From positions 1 to 29,980 of the forward strand of contig NEEC01000104.1 of the NCBI GenBank assembly GCA_002189035.1: 29,980 nt of DNA, written 5' to 3'. Position numbers and translations under genes: made by a program. This document shows positions 1-11,114 of this stretch, one piece after another. The stretch comes from Utricularia gibba. Its lineage: Eukaryota; Streptophyta; Magnoliopsida; Lamiales; Lentibulariaceae. Under the pieces are notes generated by a model. That model ran no database searches and was not told where the DNA came from. It saw only the letters and a list, made by a program, of their open reading frames with translations. Numbering within the stretch: position 1 is the stretch's first letter; each line of letters starts with the position of its first letter.

Positions 1-899
1 GAAGTACATGCTGAAACTCGACAATGAGAACTTGCCCATTGAACACATTACTAAAGGAATCATGTTTCTGGACCATGTGTTATGTCGGAGAGTTGTGTAC
101 CCAACTCTGAGGTATACAGCTACTGGGGAAAGATAATAAGTGAAAAGGTGTTGGGACTCTACTGTCTGTCACAGCTAGCTTGAAACAGTGTATCAGGCAA
201 TTCAGGAAATTGAACTTTCTAAAAGGGGATCGAGATCCAGATCCTCAACCGTGTTTCAGGATGTTCCATGCCACTCAGGCACACACAAATGCTCAGATGA
301 ACAAGTTCTTGTCAACCATTGTCGAGTGGTATCGGTATGCTGACAACAGGAAAAAAATTGTTAATTTTTGTTCATACATTATCAGGGGTTCCCTGGCAAA
401 ACTGTATGCTGCAAAGTACAAGCTACGATCCAGGGCCAAGGTTTACAAAATAGGGTCTCGGAATTTGAATCGCCCTTTGAAGGAAAAGAAAGGGCAGTCA
501 CCTGAGTATCACAATTTGTTGAGAATGGGGCTGGCCGAATCAATTGATGGCGTTCAATACACAAGAATGTCTCTTGTACCTGAAACAGATTATTCTCCGT
601 TCCCAGCTGGCTGGAGGCCTGACCACGAAAAAGCTCTGCTTGAATATATAAAGCTTGATGACTCAAAAACTCTTGAGGACCAACGTGACTGCCTTAAAGA
701 ACAAGGCCTGATTTCTCCTCAAGATTACATCTCAATGTTGGTTTGGAATTACAAAAGAAATAGTGTTACATTAAATCGCTCCTCCTCAGTATTAGATGAT
801 ACTCGGACGTTGCTCGGGTCAAATGACAAAAACAATGTTAGAGTATATACAAGTGATGAAGACAAGGAAGAAGGGGTTCGTGCTATACAATCCTGCTAG
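1..899 (+). CDS. Nuclear-encoded group II intron maturase, C-terminal part (nMAT1/nMAT2 type)
   Basis: This is the 3' end of an intronless maturase gene whose 5' part lies before the window. The family helps splice group II introns in plant mitochondria. The frame from base 2 reads KYMLKLDNENLPIEHITKG, the end of the reverse-transcriptase/thumb region. From base 180 it continues into a typical maturase domain X, with FRMFHATQAHTNAQMNKFL, NRKKIVNFCSYIIRGSLAKL, RSRAKVYKIGSRNL and SPQDYISMLVWNYKRN, and stops at 897-899. Between bases 110 and 180 the frame moves twice by one base, at the G run 125-128 and at the GG near 147. Supplying one G at each point gives uninterrupted family sequence, so these look like sequence errors rather than decay. 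The retained motifs favour nMAT2 over nMAT1, but I cannot separate the two firmly. There is no homing-endonuclease domain in the visible part. Confidence 0.85.
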
Positions 900-1697
900 T
901 CATGTGGTTCTTTTTGGGGGAGTTTTAGTCGACTGCTCTGCAGCCATTGCCAAAGTCCTATCGGGTGGGCAAGCATATATTACTAAGATTGCTCTAACCT
1001 TCGAATTCGTGATCATGGTTTCAGTTACAGTGGACTTGTGATCATGTTTAGTTTATGAACGTATCTGCATGTGAAAATCTGCATCTGCAGGCTGATACGT
1101 AAAGCCGCTTCTGACCAGTTTATATGCTAGTTTTGATTTTTGATGACTACTTCATGAAGTTCACGAAGCTTGGTTCCTCGGTGAAGTCCCTAACCTGCTA
1201 CATGAGTTTTTCGCTCACATGGGTGATGAGAAGCGTAACAGAGGAAAGTTGAAAAAGACACGGACTGTTTCGTACTTTTGTAGGAAAAATGTGGGTTTTC
1301 AAGAATGCCCCACTGCAAAATGGTCTCAGAAATTAGAAACACTCCAAAAAGAGAAAAGAAGCAGGTGAAGAAAAAGCTACTAGTGAGACTGAAAAGATAT
1401 AGATGAGCTTTGGAAACTGAATAGCCTTTTTGACTTGTTTTCAGGCTCTGTCTCACTTTTTTCCCTCCGCACCACGCCACCAGAATTACAGAATGAGATG
1501 GAGAGTTCACTTTCAAACATAAAAATTTAATTTGGTCTTTCGAAGTTTTCAGCAGTTTATTCTCTCACTACAAGCTAGCAGGCACCAGTCCATCACATTC
1601 TCCTCGAAACTGCCACCCCACTTTCTCCACTACTTGCCCTTTGCTGTTATAACCCGCTTTGCTTCTCTAGGTTACACATTTTCGAAAGTTCAGGGTG
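900..1697. other. Intergenic: maturase 3' flank and patellin promoter/leader
   Basis: This is the gap between two genes on the same strand. Short open frames here show no family features. The stretch 1520-1697 is pyrimidine-rich and ends in the patellin start codon, so it is probably the patellin 5' leader. I see no RNA gene or repeat. Confidence 0.5.
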
Positions 1698-3562
1698 ATG
1701 AATCAAGAAGGAAAAATGGGCGTGGGAGCTGAGGCTGTAGCTCATGAACCCGAAGAAACTGAAGCGTTTTTGGATGTGAGTGATACTCCTGTAGCTGATG
1801 AAACCAGCAGCCCAGAAGAAAAAGAAGCTGTTTTGGTAGAAGATGACTTGATCCCATTGAACTCAGAAAACTCCTGCTTATCGCAAGAGAATGCAGCTTC
1901 TGCTGTTGCTGAGGGAGAAGAAAACACCAGATTTTTAGATGCTCTTCCTGAAAATGAGCGGGCAGTGTTGCAAGAGCTGAAGCATCTGATCCAGGAAGCG
2001 ATCAAGAATCGTGAATTTGGTGGTGATATGGCATCCAAAGAGAAGAATGCCCTGAAATCAGCCCCTGAAGCTGAAAATGAAAAAGCTTCCATCCCAGATA
2101 CAGATGAAGATGGCGCAAAAACTGTAGAGGCCATTGAAGAAACCATCGTTTCTCGAGCACCATCGACTCCAACCATACAAAACGCTCCGGAGACAGTTTC
2201 CGAAGGAGTCTCAATTTGGGGAATCAAGCTGTTGGAAGACGAGAAAAGCGATATGATTCTATTGAAGTTCCTTCAAGCCCGTGAATTCAAAGTAAAGGAA
2301 GCCTTCACCATGATGAAAAACACCCTCAAATGGAGAGATCAATTCGGGATTGAAGAACTCATGGAGGAGGATCTTGGGTTCGAAAGCGATTTGGAAAAGG
2401 TGGTTTTCATGCATGGCCGCAGTAAACAGGGACACCCAGTTTGCTACAACGTCTACGGCGAGTTTCAGGACAAAGAGCTCTACCAGAAAGTGTTTTCCGA
2501 TGTGGAAAAGCGGCGGAGGTTCTTGAGATGGAGGATTCAGTTTCTTGAGAAAAGCATAAGAAAACTAGATTTCACCCCAGGTGGGGTTTCAACCATTATT
2601 AATGTTAACGATCTCAAGAACTCCCCTGCACCAAATCGATGGCAACTTAGACAAGCCGTGAACCAGACTCTTCATCTGCTCCAAGATAACTATCCTGAAT
2701 TTGTAGCAAAACAGGTACGCGTTTAAAGCTCAAAATGTAATCTTCACATTTTTTTTAACTGTTTGTATCTGCAGATATTTATCAATGTTCCATGGTGGTA
2801 TTTGGCTTTGAGCAAAATGATTAGCCCTTTTCTGACACAAAGGAGCAAAAGCAAGTTCATTGTAGCTGTTCCTGCGAGATCAGCAGAAACCCTCTTGAAG
2901 TTAGAATGATTTCACATGAATCTTTTACTTTAAAATCAGTGTTAACAGGGGAGTATGCATATATTGGAGTTCTAAAAAGCGTTGTTTACAGATACATATC
3001 AGCAGAGCAAATCCCGTCACACTACGGTGGGCTCAGCAATGAAGGAAACATTGAAGAAGACAACTGTGCCAATGAAATTGTTCTGAAGCCATTAGCTAAA
3101 CACATTGTGGAGTTCCATGCCAACGAGGTTTATACTCATTTCATTTCATAGCATAAGAAAGAAAGAGAACTCTACTGATGTTCATTGGATTCTATGCGTG
3201 ATGATGATAAAAACTTGGCCCCTTTACACTTTTTAGAAAAAATCATGATAAAGTTGATTGCTTTAGTAAGAACCTTTTTACTTTCTGGTGTCATCCAGGG
3301 ATGCGTTGTGATGTGGGAAGCAAGAGTTGTGGGATGGGAGGCGAGTTACAGTGCGGAGTTCGTTCCTAGCGCTGAAGATGGATACACCGTGATCATCAAG
3401 AAGACACAGAAGCTAAAGGCGTCGGCTGAAACGGAAGAGAATAAGCTCATTGCTGATAGCTACAAAGTTTCAGAACCCGGGAAGCTGCTGCTTACATTTC
3501 ATAATCTCACCTCCAGGAACAAGATCCTTGTTTATCGCTTTAACTCCAAATCGTCTGTCTAG
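1698..3562 (+). CDS. PATL: Patellin (SEC14 CRAL-TRIO plus GOLD), PATL4/6-like, 513 aa
   Basis: Four exons join in phase: 1698-2714, 2775-2899, 2992-3127 and 3299-3562. All introns are GT-AG, and the product of 513 residues is typical of patellins. Residues 1-170 are acidic and low in complexity. From about residue 172 comes the CRAL-TRIO N segment (SIWGIKLLEDEKSDMILLKF), followed by the SEC14 lipid-binding fold with FLRWRIQFLEKSIRKLDF, LLQDNYPEFVAKQ and FINVPWWYLA. The fold ends near YISAEQIPSHYGGLS. The C-terminal GOLD domain has MWEARVVGWEASYSAEFVPS and ends ILVYRFNSKSSV. Patellins bind phosphoinositides on membranes and act in cell-plate formation, auxin transport and trafficking. The in-frame GTG at 1695 is not the start, because ATG follows at 1698. 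No frame break is seen, unlike in most neighbours. It is convergent with the CHFR-like gene, 206 bp away. Confidence 0.92.
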
Positions 3563-3768
3563 TGACAAGTTTCACAACACTTGCTGCTATCTTCATCCTA
3601 ATTGCCTGTATGAATGAAAAATATCTACTTCTACATGCATCCTTCCATTAATCAAAATTGTTACAGCACTTTCTGAAGATTTAAAACCAACTTATTTCCA
3701 ATTAACATACAAGTCTTGCATTATGTTTGACAACTGAACACAAGACGCATTGGCGACAAAGGTAATTT

Positions 3769-6700
3769 CTAGGATGGAAACGCACTACCTCTAGTTGGAC
3801 GACAGACATGGTTTCTCTTACGAGCATGTTCTTCGTTATGGTGCTGTGTCCGGCACGCATATCCATACCAGCAATCCTTCCTCTGGGTGGCTTCTGGAGG
3901 TAGATACTGCAGAGGGGAACTCCTTACGTTCAAGCAACTGCTATCTGTTGAAGTAAAGGTGATAAAACGAACACTGAGATATAAGCCTCACCTGTTTCGG
4001 CAGCGAGGTGCGGAACCAATACAAGAGATATGAGACAAACTTGTCATAACAATCACTGCAAATGCCATCAGAATCAACTATTGAATAATACTACATTTTT
4101 TGGTGGCCAATCTGCTCAATTAGAAAATGAAAATGAGTACAGAAACTCACTGGCAAACATGCGCCTGAGGAGTAATCGTCTCAGCATGGTTCAAATTAAG
4201 CCTTGACCGATCTGAAACAGGGGATTTCTGTTCTGTAAGAATGACTCAACTTTCTAGTCAAAACAATATCAATGACAACAGAGTGGTTCCAAGGTTGCAA
4301 AAGGTGATTCAACGGTGTTCCTCTAAGACCATTTCAGGGTGCTGAATGTGGAAATGCTAGATACCTATCTCCCCATCACCAAACCTTCTTGTCCATTCGG
4401 CAATGACATCCTGCAAACTTCTTCCCGTTCTCCTGATACACTTTTCAGTTATCTGAAAAGAAACACTTATAAACATCGTAGGAGGAAATAAGGCAAAGAA
4501 AAGTTCCATTACATCATGTTCATGTCGATTCTTCTCATGTGCAATGAAAGGTATCCGTGCAGCAGAATGTGCAGAAATCTGCAATACAAAGGAAAATACA
4601 TTCACAAATAGCGAACAAGAAAACAAGAATGCTAACTAAACATAACATAATGCTCTAATAAGCTGATTTTAATAGCAATCTATCATCATAGCTTCAAAGG
4701 TATATTAAAAAATCTTTGTAATATTCCTCAAAAAAATAAATAAAATAAAATAAAACAAAAACATGATACATGAGCTTCAAGACAACACAAAGAAAACTGA
4801 AATGTGCTCACTGGTTTCAAAGTTTCATGGTTGCACCAAGCATACGCATCAGAAGCATCAATACCCATGGCATTCCAATAGGCACCACAAAAAGCTCGAT
4901 CACATCCCAAGCCTGTAAAGAAATTAAAGTGATCAATATTACAACAGCTCACACTGAATGCTAGAACACTGGCATTCAGTAAAGTAAGGTTTAACGTGCA
5001 TGAGAATCTATAGAAATTACAATGTTGCGGTACAGGGGCATCCGATCTAAAAGGCATCATTCCACCACATGCTTGGCATTGAAGATGAACTGTTGTTGCA
5101 TTACAACGAAAGCCACCATATGCCATAACTGAGGCGCAACATAATTTAAGAGGGTGATTATTGACTAAATTGGAGAAAACTTACAGTAGAGACAGAGGAA
5201 AAAAAATGAACAAGGCATCTAAAGCTATGCATAGTGCATTTTAGCACATGTTTTTAAAGCAACGGAGTTGACTTGTATCCTGAAACTGAATCTACAAATG
5301 AAGGAAATTCTGTTATTACCACATTGTGGGCACTGCGAGTCATGTAAGTTATCCTCATGTTCCAGAGCAAGAGCCCTCTTCCGACCAAGTAGTCTCCCAC
5401 CACGAATAACCTTAACAACATGACAGGAAATTGCAGTTACCTAGTCTGAAAACTGTCCAAAGAAACTTCCACCATGCCTTAAAACATAGAAAATGGAGTG
5501 ATTTATCTTCTCTGAAAACAAAAGTACTCACCAGGGGTGATTTAATGGACGCAATGGAGACCATGAGCGCAAGTTCCTCATTTGAACGTCTCAGTGAAGA
5601 ATCAGAAAGCACGATGTCCTGCACAAGTATGTAACATGAATCGAAGAATAACCATACAGAAAAACTGGGGACATAAAAAGTAGAACATTACACCTCATCT
5701 GGACTACTAAAGAAAATATAAAACAACAGGAAAAAAGAGAAAGAAAGTAAGTTGATGTAACATATGCAGCTCGAAACCAGAAATTGACATCCTCAAAAAA
5801 CATCAGTAATAAACTGAAAGAAAGAAAATGAGAACGAAATAGGTAAGCAAGAACGAGAGTGAACCTCTTCAATTGCACGTAAAAAATGGTTTCTTCCTAC
5901 AAACTGTACTTCGGTTCTACAGTGAGGGCATAAGACCTGGAAATGTTTCTCTTGACATGTTTTCAACCACTCTGAGAAACACCCATTGCTGCAACGAGAG
6001 GCAATTGTTGGTGTCAGATTTCAAGGTTTGACAATGGCAAAACTGGATGACTAAATAATGCTATACCAGAAATTGTGAAGGCAGGGTGCTACTGTTACGA
6101 CATCATGCCAGACATTTAGACATATAGAGCATTTCATATGTTCCGGATTAATGCTTATCTATAACCAAAAAACTAACATCAGAGTCTGTAACTATAACAA
6201 AGACAAAAGCTTCCGTCAAAAATTTAGAAGCTATGACTCACACATATACCTTCAGCTGCTTCTCGGAATCCGAATTTGGCATTGCTTTAAACATGTACTT
6301 CAAGGAACCTAAAAATGTAAAGCCACAATGCAGGAAAACTTTAGAAAACGCAAGGCAATAAAAGCTAAATACACTACTTTAGGGAAAACGGATAGCACTG
6401 GGATAACCAATACCTATTACAGTGATCCCCTAGACTTAATAGAAAACTAATCAATGCCCCCAAAATTTAAAAACGTAGCCCACCAATTTAACCTACAGGA
6501 TGATACTAAGTAAGTGATTCGTATAACTGGAGAACTTTATATCACTTCTTACCATCAGGATCAAGGCCAAGAATTATTTCACTGCCACACGTCATGACTG
6601 CAGAATGATCAGGTTGAACAGCTTCACCATCGATAGTGATCGAACAAATGCTAAATTGCACGATGGAAGAAACTCATGTCTAATCAGAAACCACTACAGA

Positions 6701-7377
6701 GTGTAAAATACAAACGAAAAAAAGCATACTTGGATGGTGAAATTCTGAATACCTCTTGTTTATTATTGTGGCGGAGACTTGGTCCTTTCGCCTAATTATC
6801 TTGCAAACAAATTCATTCCCACTAGAAGAACCCCCATTCTCCAAGGAGATAGCCTCCTCATTTCCTCTTAACTCTACATCAGAATAGTCGGAGCGCAGAG
6901 GTACTGCCCATAAATATATATTAGTAGTTTAAAGAACTGAACGTCCGCCCAAATGATAAATCGATTTAAATCCTGAAACTGCAGAATTATGATTGAAAGT
7001 TTTGCAGGCAAATAACCCAGAATTATAAAAAACTATAAACAACAAAAATCAACCCACATTCTACGAAAGGCGCCATTTAACCATTAGCAATTAAAATCTG
7101 TGAATACTGAAAAAAAAACAACAAAACAGAAAAATTACAGTCCCACTTGCTGCGATCCAAAATCACAAACAACTCCTTAAAGACTACAAAAAGAACATGA
7201 GAACACACAACACTAATGAACGAACTGACGTAAAGAAGCAGGCTTCGACTTCACGGCATTAAACCCATATCAAGGTTAACAAAACCCATTTTTCCATACT
7301 TCTGGTTCTTCATTACCTAGTTTCGCCCACACATCATCATTGGAAGAATTTGAACTCGAGCTCTCTACTCTATCCAT
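3769..7377 (-). CDS. CHFR: CHFR-like E3 ubiquitin ligase: FHA, RING and PBZ zinc finger, 462 aa
   Basis: I assembled 15 exons on the minus strand: 7377-7317, 6903-6753, 6650-6553, 6308-6250, 6158-6067, 5988-5865, 5618-5532, 5410-5320, 5128-5021, 4912-4812, 4578-4513, 4452-4365, 4211-4151, 4055-3992 and 3906-3769. Every junction is GT-AG and all phases agree, giving 463 codons with the stop. Residues 1-123 look like a divergent FHA domain (KIIRRKDQVSATIINK, CSITIDGEAVQPDHSAVM). Residues 133-177 are a C3HC4 RING (CSIC, CLHNFCNGC, CPHC). Residues 225-324 are rich in paired cysteines (CPQC, CQAC, CLGC). Residues 429-452 form a CHFR-type PBZ finger (CWYGYACRTQHHNEEH, then HVC). The animal relative is a mitotic-checkpoint ligase that binds poly(ADP-ribose). 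The role of the plant protein is inferred only from domain order. The longest uninterrupted exon is 151 bp, so open-frame listings miss this gene. Confidence 0.9.
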
Positions 7378-8393
7378 CGTATCGTACAATCTGCATCGAC
7401 AAAACTCAACCCAGCCCCAATTAAAACCCTTGCATTACAAAAAAAAAAAAAAAAAGAGCAGAGTGCTTTTCGTTAAAACCGGGTCAGAGCAATACAGGTT
7501 CCGGGGCCCGAGAGTCCGCTCCAGACCAACGGGCAAGACTCTTCGAAATTTGTTTTATATTTTCAAAATTAAAACCAATAAATTAATTTGAAATACACGT
7601 ATTATAACATTTGAAGAGTATTTACCCAAAATTTTGAAATTATAATTAAAATATGAAAATTCAATTTCGAAATATCAATATAATAATTTGGAAAATCTAC
7701 AACTATGCGACATTTTTTATTATTAATATACTTTAATAAATAATATTATAAATTATTTTTATACTTTAATTCTTGTTAATTTAAGATAAGGCCACCCCCT
7801 GACTCTTGAACATCGCTCGTTCTTGCAGATTTCATTGGCCCACAATGTGTGGCGCTGCTCGTTGGCGGGGGCACGTGGCGGGCCAAGAGTGGGGCAACGT
7901 GGATAAGCTGGGATTCCTCTAGTATGACAATCTGCAAATGCAGGATGTCATCCACAAAAGCAGTTCTAATAATGGACATTAGCGTCTTAAGTGGAATGTA
8001 TTCCTCTCCAGTGTAATCCGCGTTCAATTTCGGGCACCCCAGGTATTCTACCTGCAGGTAATGAGAATATGCACTATTGATCTCGGAGTGTTCGATGAAA
8101 TGTCTAGTTCAGGAATAGAAAACTCTGTTGATAACTAGTTGGGAGGGAATCTGTCCGCACGTGGGGTGTGATGCCAATTGGCAGGGCTAAAAAAGGGATG
8201 CCTGTAGTGGATTCAAGTAAGGTCTATGAGTTGTAGTGGCCATCATAAGCTGTATGTCTAGATCATCTTTCTTGTCTTGTAAAGCTACTGTACCAAGAAT
8301 ATGGTGTCCTGATTGCATCTGAATGATCTTAACAGGGATTGTAACATCGTTTTGAGAAATGTATCACTTATTTTAAACACTTTTGTAGGTAAA
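7378..8393. promoter_or_regulatory. Divergent intergenic region between the CHFR-like and rhomboid-like genes
   Basis: The two genes start head to head, 1016 bp apart. The part next to CHFR holds a run of about 16 A at 7440 and an AT-rich block at 7560-7780. A GC-richer patch at 7785-7900 carries a G-box core CACGTG at 7872-7877 and GGCCCA/GGGCC-type elements, as in promoters of housekeeping plant genes. The sequence TTTTGTAG just before the rhomboid start at 8394 could be the 3' splice site of a 5'UTR intron. The short open frames here look like chance. Confidence 0.5.
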
Positions 8394-10234
8394 ATGGCCA
8401 CGATTTCTAAATGTAGGGTGTGGTGCAGAGATCATAATCTGTTTATTCCGACAGGTAATTGATGAACATTGCCATGAACTAATAGCTTCGGTTTTGCTAC
8501 TGTAATTGTAAATTGGGATATACGATATTTCAGGCAACTGGGAAGGTGTGTTACACCTTGCAACTAATAAAGCAACGAATCCTAGGTATGAGAAACTGGG
8601 TTTTCCTTGTTATTGAGTTCATAAGCTGACATTTTTAGCTCTAGTGGCAGGAACCGTTGGAAGGGAAGGTACCGCACAGTTATCAGAGCACTCAGTTCTT
8701 TTGAAAAGCATAAAAGATCACTAGATTCTTACATTGAGAAACTCCATCAAGATACATCCTTTCTGTCCCTGAAATTCCTGAATCCCATAGAGGAAACTAA
8801 TGATAGTCATGAAATAGACAACAGCTTCAGGCCCTTGGAGAATTATCTTGATAAAGATGAAGTAGGTAATATCACTTTCCATGATCTTATCTGCTGCTGA
8901 TTACTTCAAAGCAGCAATAATCACAGCAAGAGACTGATGTAGCTGATGTGGCAGGCAATAATTTCCTGGAAACTAGAAGCCAAAGTCAGAGATTTTTGAA
9001 AAATTATATGGAGTACGGAGCTGATGGGGATGGCCTCAATCAGATTTCTGAGGATGAAGCTTTCAATTTCTACGTGATGTAATGTTTTTTTTTTAAATTA
9101 AATGTTATGTAGCTCAATGATATCCAACTGACGCTTTTTTGTGTTGGATCCTTTGGCAGAGGCACACTGGTTTCTATAAACATAGCAGTTTTTCTTTTCG
9201 AGATAGCTTCTCCAGTAAAGATCTCAAACTGGGGGCTGGTTTCACTCCCACAATTTACGGAGCCAAGATAAATAGCTTGATTTTAACTGGAGAATGGTGG
9301 AGATTTGTGACGCCAATGTTTCTGGTACAAGGCTGATGACTCGGTTCGTGCTTTGATACTATAATAATGTTCACCCGTAGGATGATGCTCTCATGTTGCA
9401 TGTTAGCCATTCCCATACATAATCCAGATGCATCTTAAATGTTGTGGAAAATGTTCAACTTCTCTGGTTTTTGTGCTTCATAGTCCATCTTGAAGGCCCT
9501 CTCTCTCAGACTACTCATTTACTTGGTTGCAGCATACTGGAATCTTGCATTTACTTCTTGGTAGCTGGACCCTCTTCACTTTTGGTCCCCCAGTATGTGG
9601 GGCTTATGGTTCATTCACCTTTCTACTTATATACATTCTTGGGGGCATCTCCGGAAACTTGATAAGCTTTTTGCACATCCCAGATCCAACAGTTGGTGGG
9701 ACAGTAAGTTCTTCACCAATAATAGCATGGTTTATCTCTCTGTACACTCTAGCTAATGAATCAAAGCTTCTTCCCCAGGGACCTGCCTTTGCTGTCATTG
9801 GAGCATGGCTTGTCTATCAAGCTCAAAGCAAAGATGAAATTCCAAGGGAGCTATCTGACAAATTGTACATGAAAGCAATCATCGCCACCGCCCTGAGCTT
9901 CATCATCAGCAGCTTTGGCATGATCGATGACTGGTGAGCCAGCCTCCTTCAGCACCTGTGATTCATCACAGAAACTCATCTCAACATTCAACCTTATTTT
10001 CTTCCTAGGGCGCATTTCGGATCAGCCTTCTCAGGCATCACATACGGACTCCTAACATCCCCCACTTTCCAAGTGAAGGATGCTCCATCTCCACTAAAAG
10101 GTACACAGGAAGACCGAATCGCAATCGTAAAACGGTACGCCGATCCCTGCAAGTCACTTGCATACTTCTCCGTCCTCCTCTTCCTTCTCAGCTCCCTACT
10201 CTTCATCTTCGAGCCTCCATTGGCCCTAGATTGA
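8394..10234 (+). CDS. RBL9: Plastid rhomboid-like protein (RBL9-type), catalytic serine absent, about 399 aa
   Basis: Eight exons join in phase: 8394-8454, 8534-8585, 8645-8861, 8927-9078, 9160-9324, 9533-9703, 9779-9933 and 10009-10234. The N-terminal half is poorly conserved and probably includes a transit peptide. The rhomboid core starts in exon 5 with SINIAVFLFEIASP and IYGAKINSLILTGEWWRFVT. It continues with GSFTFLLIYILGGISGNL, TVGGT/GPAFAVIGAW and DDW/AHFGSAFSGITYG. Active rhomboids have GxSG in the fourth core helix. Here the position reads GTGPAFA, so no nucleophile is present, although the histidine of the later helix remains. Family knowledge and this gap suggest a non-proteolytic plastid membrane protein. 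Exon 5 contains one frame slip near 9245-9253 (CTCCCACAATTT); one added base restores frame and phase. The stop at 10232-10234 follows EPPLALD. Confidence 0.85.
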
Positions 10235-11078
10235 GCTCCCTAGTCTACCAATATATATAGCTCCGCTTGCTTGTGTATCCGTACATGGGTATTTGCTTTT
10301 TAGGCTTCCTTATTGGGCCTTTAGCCCATTAATGCTACACATCCCTCACATTTTTAATTTTAATTATTTTTAATATTAAAATAAAATTTAAAAATAAAAA
10401 AAATAAAAAAATAAATATTAACTGTGCAGGTTGACCTAATTGTCCCTGCCTTTTAGAATTCCAATCACATCGAGACAACAAGAATGAGTCTTAATCCAGG
10501 CCCAATTACTAATTATTTTTTAAAAATATAATATTTTAATGCATTATTACCGAACTTAGGGGGGCAATCCTCTGCATTTGGCATCATGAAAGTCCCACAG
10601 GCTCCCATAAACCCAACAAGCACTATACAATATCGTATCATGATAATATATTATATTTAAATTTTAATATATTTTTTTAATTAGAAACATCGAAAGTGAT
10701 ATTACATTGCGCCTGCCTTTTACCTCCATCCCAAAATTTTTGTAAATATGTTAAATAATTTGTATAAAAATAGATATCTTTATTTTTTTATTTTTTAAAA
10801 TAAAAGGTGTTATTAATAAAATTGTACACTACTACATTCTTTTTCACATATTTAGATAACATAAAATAAATATAGAATGATTATTTTTTTATATATAATG
10901 TCTGACATATGGTCAAAATTCTAATTCGATTGTTACTGAAAAAAGTTGCATTTTCCATGAAAAAAAAAGGTATTCTTATTGGAATGTTAAGTATCCACAT
11001 AAAATCGGATTGCAATTATTAAAATTGGATTAAAAAAATGATTATATATGGAGGGCTTCTTGCCGTTGCTATTTATAT
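10235..11078. other. AT-rich intergenic region and CYP735A upstream region
   Basis: The first 80 bases are probably the rhomboid-like 3'UTR. The rest is AT-rich with many short A and T runs (10340-10420, 10620-10900). A TATA-like ATTATATATGG lies at about 11040, and a near-copy TATTTATATATGG ends at the first possible CYP735A start codon. No gene is seen. Confidence 0.5.
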
Positions 11079-11114
11079 ATGGAGGAATTTTGTGTGAGGG
11101 TATTGTTGGGGAGG

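Noticed and set aside
125-180. Early stop in the maturase frame suggesting a pseudogene
   Set aside because: Two one-base additions restore exact family sequence and the remaining 239 codons are intact, so sequence error is more likely.
1190-1516. Minus-strand 108-codon open frame
   Set aside because: No family features; it lies in the patellin upstream region and is low in complexity.
1742-2227. Long minus-strand frame opposite patellin exon 1
   Set aside because: It mirrors the acidic, GAA-rich codons of the real exon and has no independent support.
7340-7591. Plus-strand frame of 83 codons
   Set aside because: It overlaps CHFR exon 1 on the other strand and includes an A homopolymer; chance frame.
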